Shown here: positions 13,950 through 14,635 of the stretch, in pieces
Position numbering within the stretch: the first letter of the stretch is position 1
Layout: each line of letters starts with the position of its first letter
From: CBDULQ01 sp965368115
GTDB lineage: Bacteria; Pseudomonadota; Gammaproteobacteria; SZUA-229
DNA length: 14,635 bases
NCBI GenBank assembly: GCA_965368115.1
Contig: CBDULQ010000078.1
Coordinates: 1 to 14,635 of the forward strand
Direction of reading: 5' to 3'
Notes under the pieces: model-generated
What the model saw: only the letters and a program-made list of their open reading frames with translations
Databases searched by the model: none
What the model was told of the DNA's origin: nothing
Program-made: the position numbers and the translations under genes

Positions 13950-14635
13950 TTATACCTTGAACTCGGCCAGCTTCTTTGCCACCGATTGTAACTTCAGTGT
14001 CACATAACGTGGCATGCCGTTGTCGTCGTACGGCGGATAGGCTTCGCCCTTGATCAGTGGATACAGGTATTCCTTACAACCGGCGGTGATGCCGAAGCCA
14101 TCATCGGTGATGAATTCCATGGGCATCATTTTTTCCACGTTGGCCACTTCGGACAAGGGTGCCTGACCGATTTCCCATTTGTAAGGGTTGCTGGATTTGC
14201 GATCGACGGTAGGCATGATGGAGTTGTGACCCTGCAGTGCAAACTCAACCGCTTTCGCGCCCAGTGCATAAGCCTGTTCCACATCGGATTCGGAAGCCAG
14301 GTGGCGCGCTGCGCGTTGCAGGTAGTCGGCCACGGCCCAGTGGAATTTATAACCCAGGGCTTCTTTGATCATATTGGCGACAACCGGTGCGGCACCGCCC
14401 AGTTGTGCGTGACCGAATGAATCGCGAGTACCCTGTTCGGCGAGGAACCTGCCATCCGGCCAGTGGGTGCCTTCGGAAACCACGATGGTGCAGAAACCGT
14501 GTTCTTCGACTTTGCCTTTAACGGTTGCCATGAACTTGTCCTGATCGAATTCCACTTCCGGGAACAGCACGACCACGGGAATGCCGTAGTCTTCGATCAG
14601 ACCACCGGCTGCAGCAATCCAGCCTGCGTGACGAC
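13950..14635 (-). CDS. pfp: 6-phosphofructokinase, pyrophosphate-dependent type (N-terminus outside window)
   Basis: The frame is open to the window edge, giving the last 227 residues. RHAGWIAAAGG is the substrate-loop motif of phosphofructokinases. LFPEVEFD matches the LIPE-x-x-FD strand, and GYKFHWAVADYLQRAARHLASE and AYALGAKAVEFALQG match the later core. The C-terminal part (KWEIGQAPLSEVANVEKMMP and YPPY) resembles the PPi-PFK clade found in methanotrophs and other autotrophs. Such enzymes phosphorylate fructose 6-phosphate reversibly with pyrophosphate, and some also act on sedoheptulose 7-phosphate. The residues that separate PPi from ATP enzymes are in the missing N-terminal half, so donor specificity rests on overall resemblance and on the neighbouring hppA. 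A strong terminator follows the stop. Confidence 0.88.
   Translation of the reverse strand, partial: RHAGWIAAAGGLIEDYGIPVVVLFPEVEFDQDKFMATVKGKVEEHGFCTIVVSEGTHWPDGRFLAEQGTRDSFGHAQLGGAAPVVANMIKEALGYKFHWAVADYLQRAARHLASESDVEQAYALGAKAVEFALQGHNSIMPTVDRKSSNPYKWEIGQAPLSEVANVEKMMPMEFITDDGFGITAGCKEYLYPLIKGEAYPPYDDNGMPRYVTLKLQSVAKKLAEFKV

Overview
The window looks like the chromosome of a chemolithotrophic, sulfur-oxidising gammaproteobacterium. The main evidence is a complete aprBA pair (dissimilatory adenylylsulfate reductase). It lies divergent from a GalT/HIT-type nucleotidyltransferase that, in this setting, is best explained as an APS:phosphate adenylyltransferase (APAT). A proton-pumping pyrophosphatase (hppA) near a phosphofructokinase of the pyrophosphate-dependent type is an arrangement also known from methanotrophs and sulfur oxidisers. 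A TonB/ExbB/ExbD energy module and small housekeeping genes fill the rest. I saw no insertion sequence, integrase, tRNA, rRNA or CRISPR array.

Layout. 1-384: C-terminal end of an unrecognised gene, closed by a long stem-loop. 530-2140 (minus): a YfcE-type metallophosphoesterase and a YkgJ-type cysteine-cluster protein, with a 12-bp perfect inverted repeat between them. 2281-2413: two tandem copies of a 49/50-bp two-hairpin repeat, then the aprA terminator. 2439-4937 (minus): aprB-aprA. 4938-5718: a long, largely AT-rich divergent regulatory region containing a GC-rich foldable island, palindromes and an FNR-like site. 5719-6798 (plus): the GalT-like/APAT candidate. 6971-9389 (plus): a Fur-box promoter driving exbB-exbD-exbD-tonB, closed by a bidirectional terminator. 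9476-10324 (minus): a secreted protein with a CTPGYWK motif. 10525-11151 (minus): a DUF971 domain fused to a MoaD-like domain. 11285-13303 (minus): hppA, with a consensus FNR/Anr box placed for a class II promoter. 13687-13893 (minus): a 68-residue conserved-looking small protein. 13950 to the window end (minus): phosphofructokinase, partial.

How the genes may work together. AprBA oxidises sulfite plus AMP to APS. The GalT-like enzyme could release sulfate from APS with phosphate and give ADP, a route that does not consume pyrophosphate as Sat does. Pyrophosphate could then serve HppA and the PPi-dependent phosphofructokinase. HppA appears to be induced under low oxygen and to be of the potassium-independent type. 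The TonB operon appears iron-repressed. The APAT assignment and the pyrophosphate argument are inferences. Gene families, motifs and repeats are read directly from the sequence.
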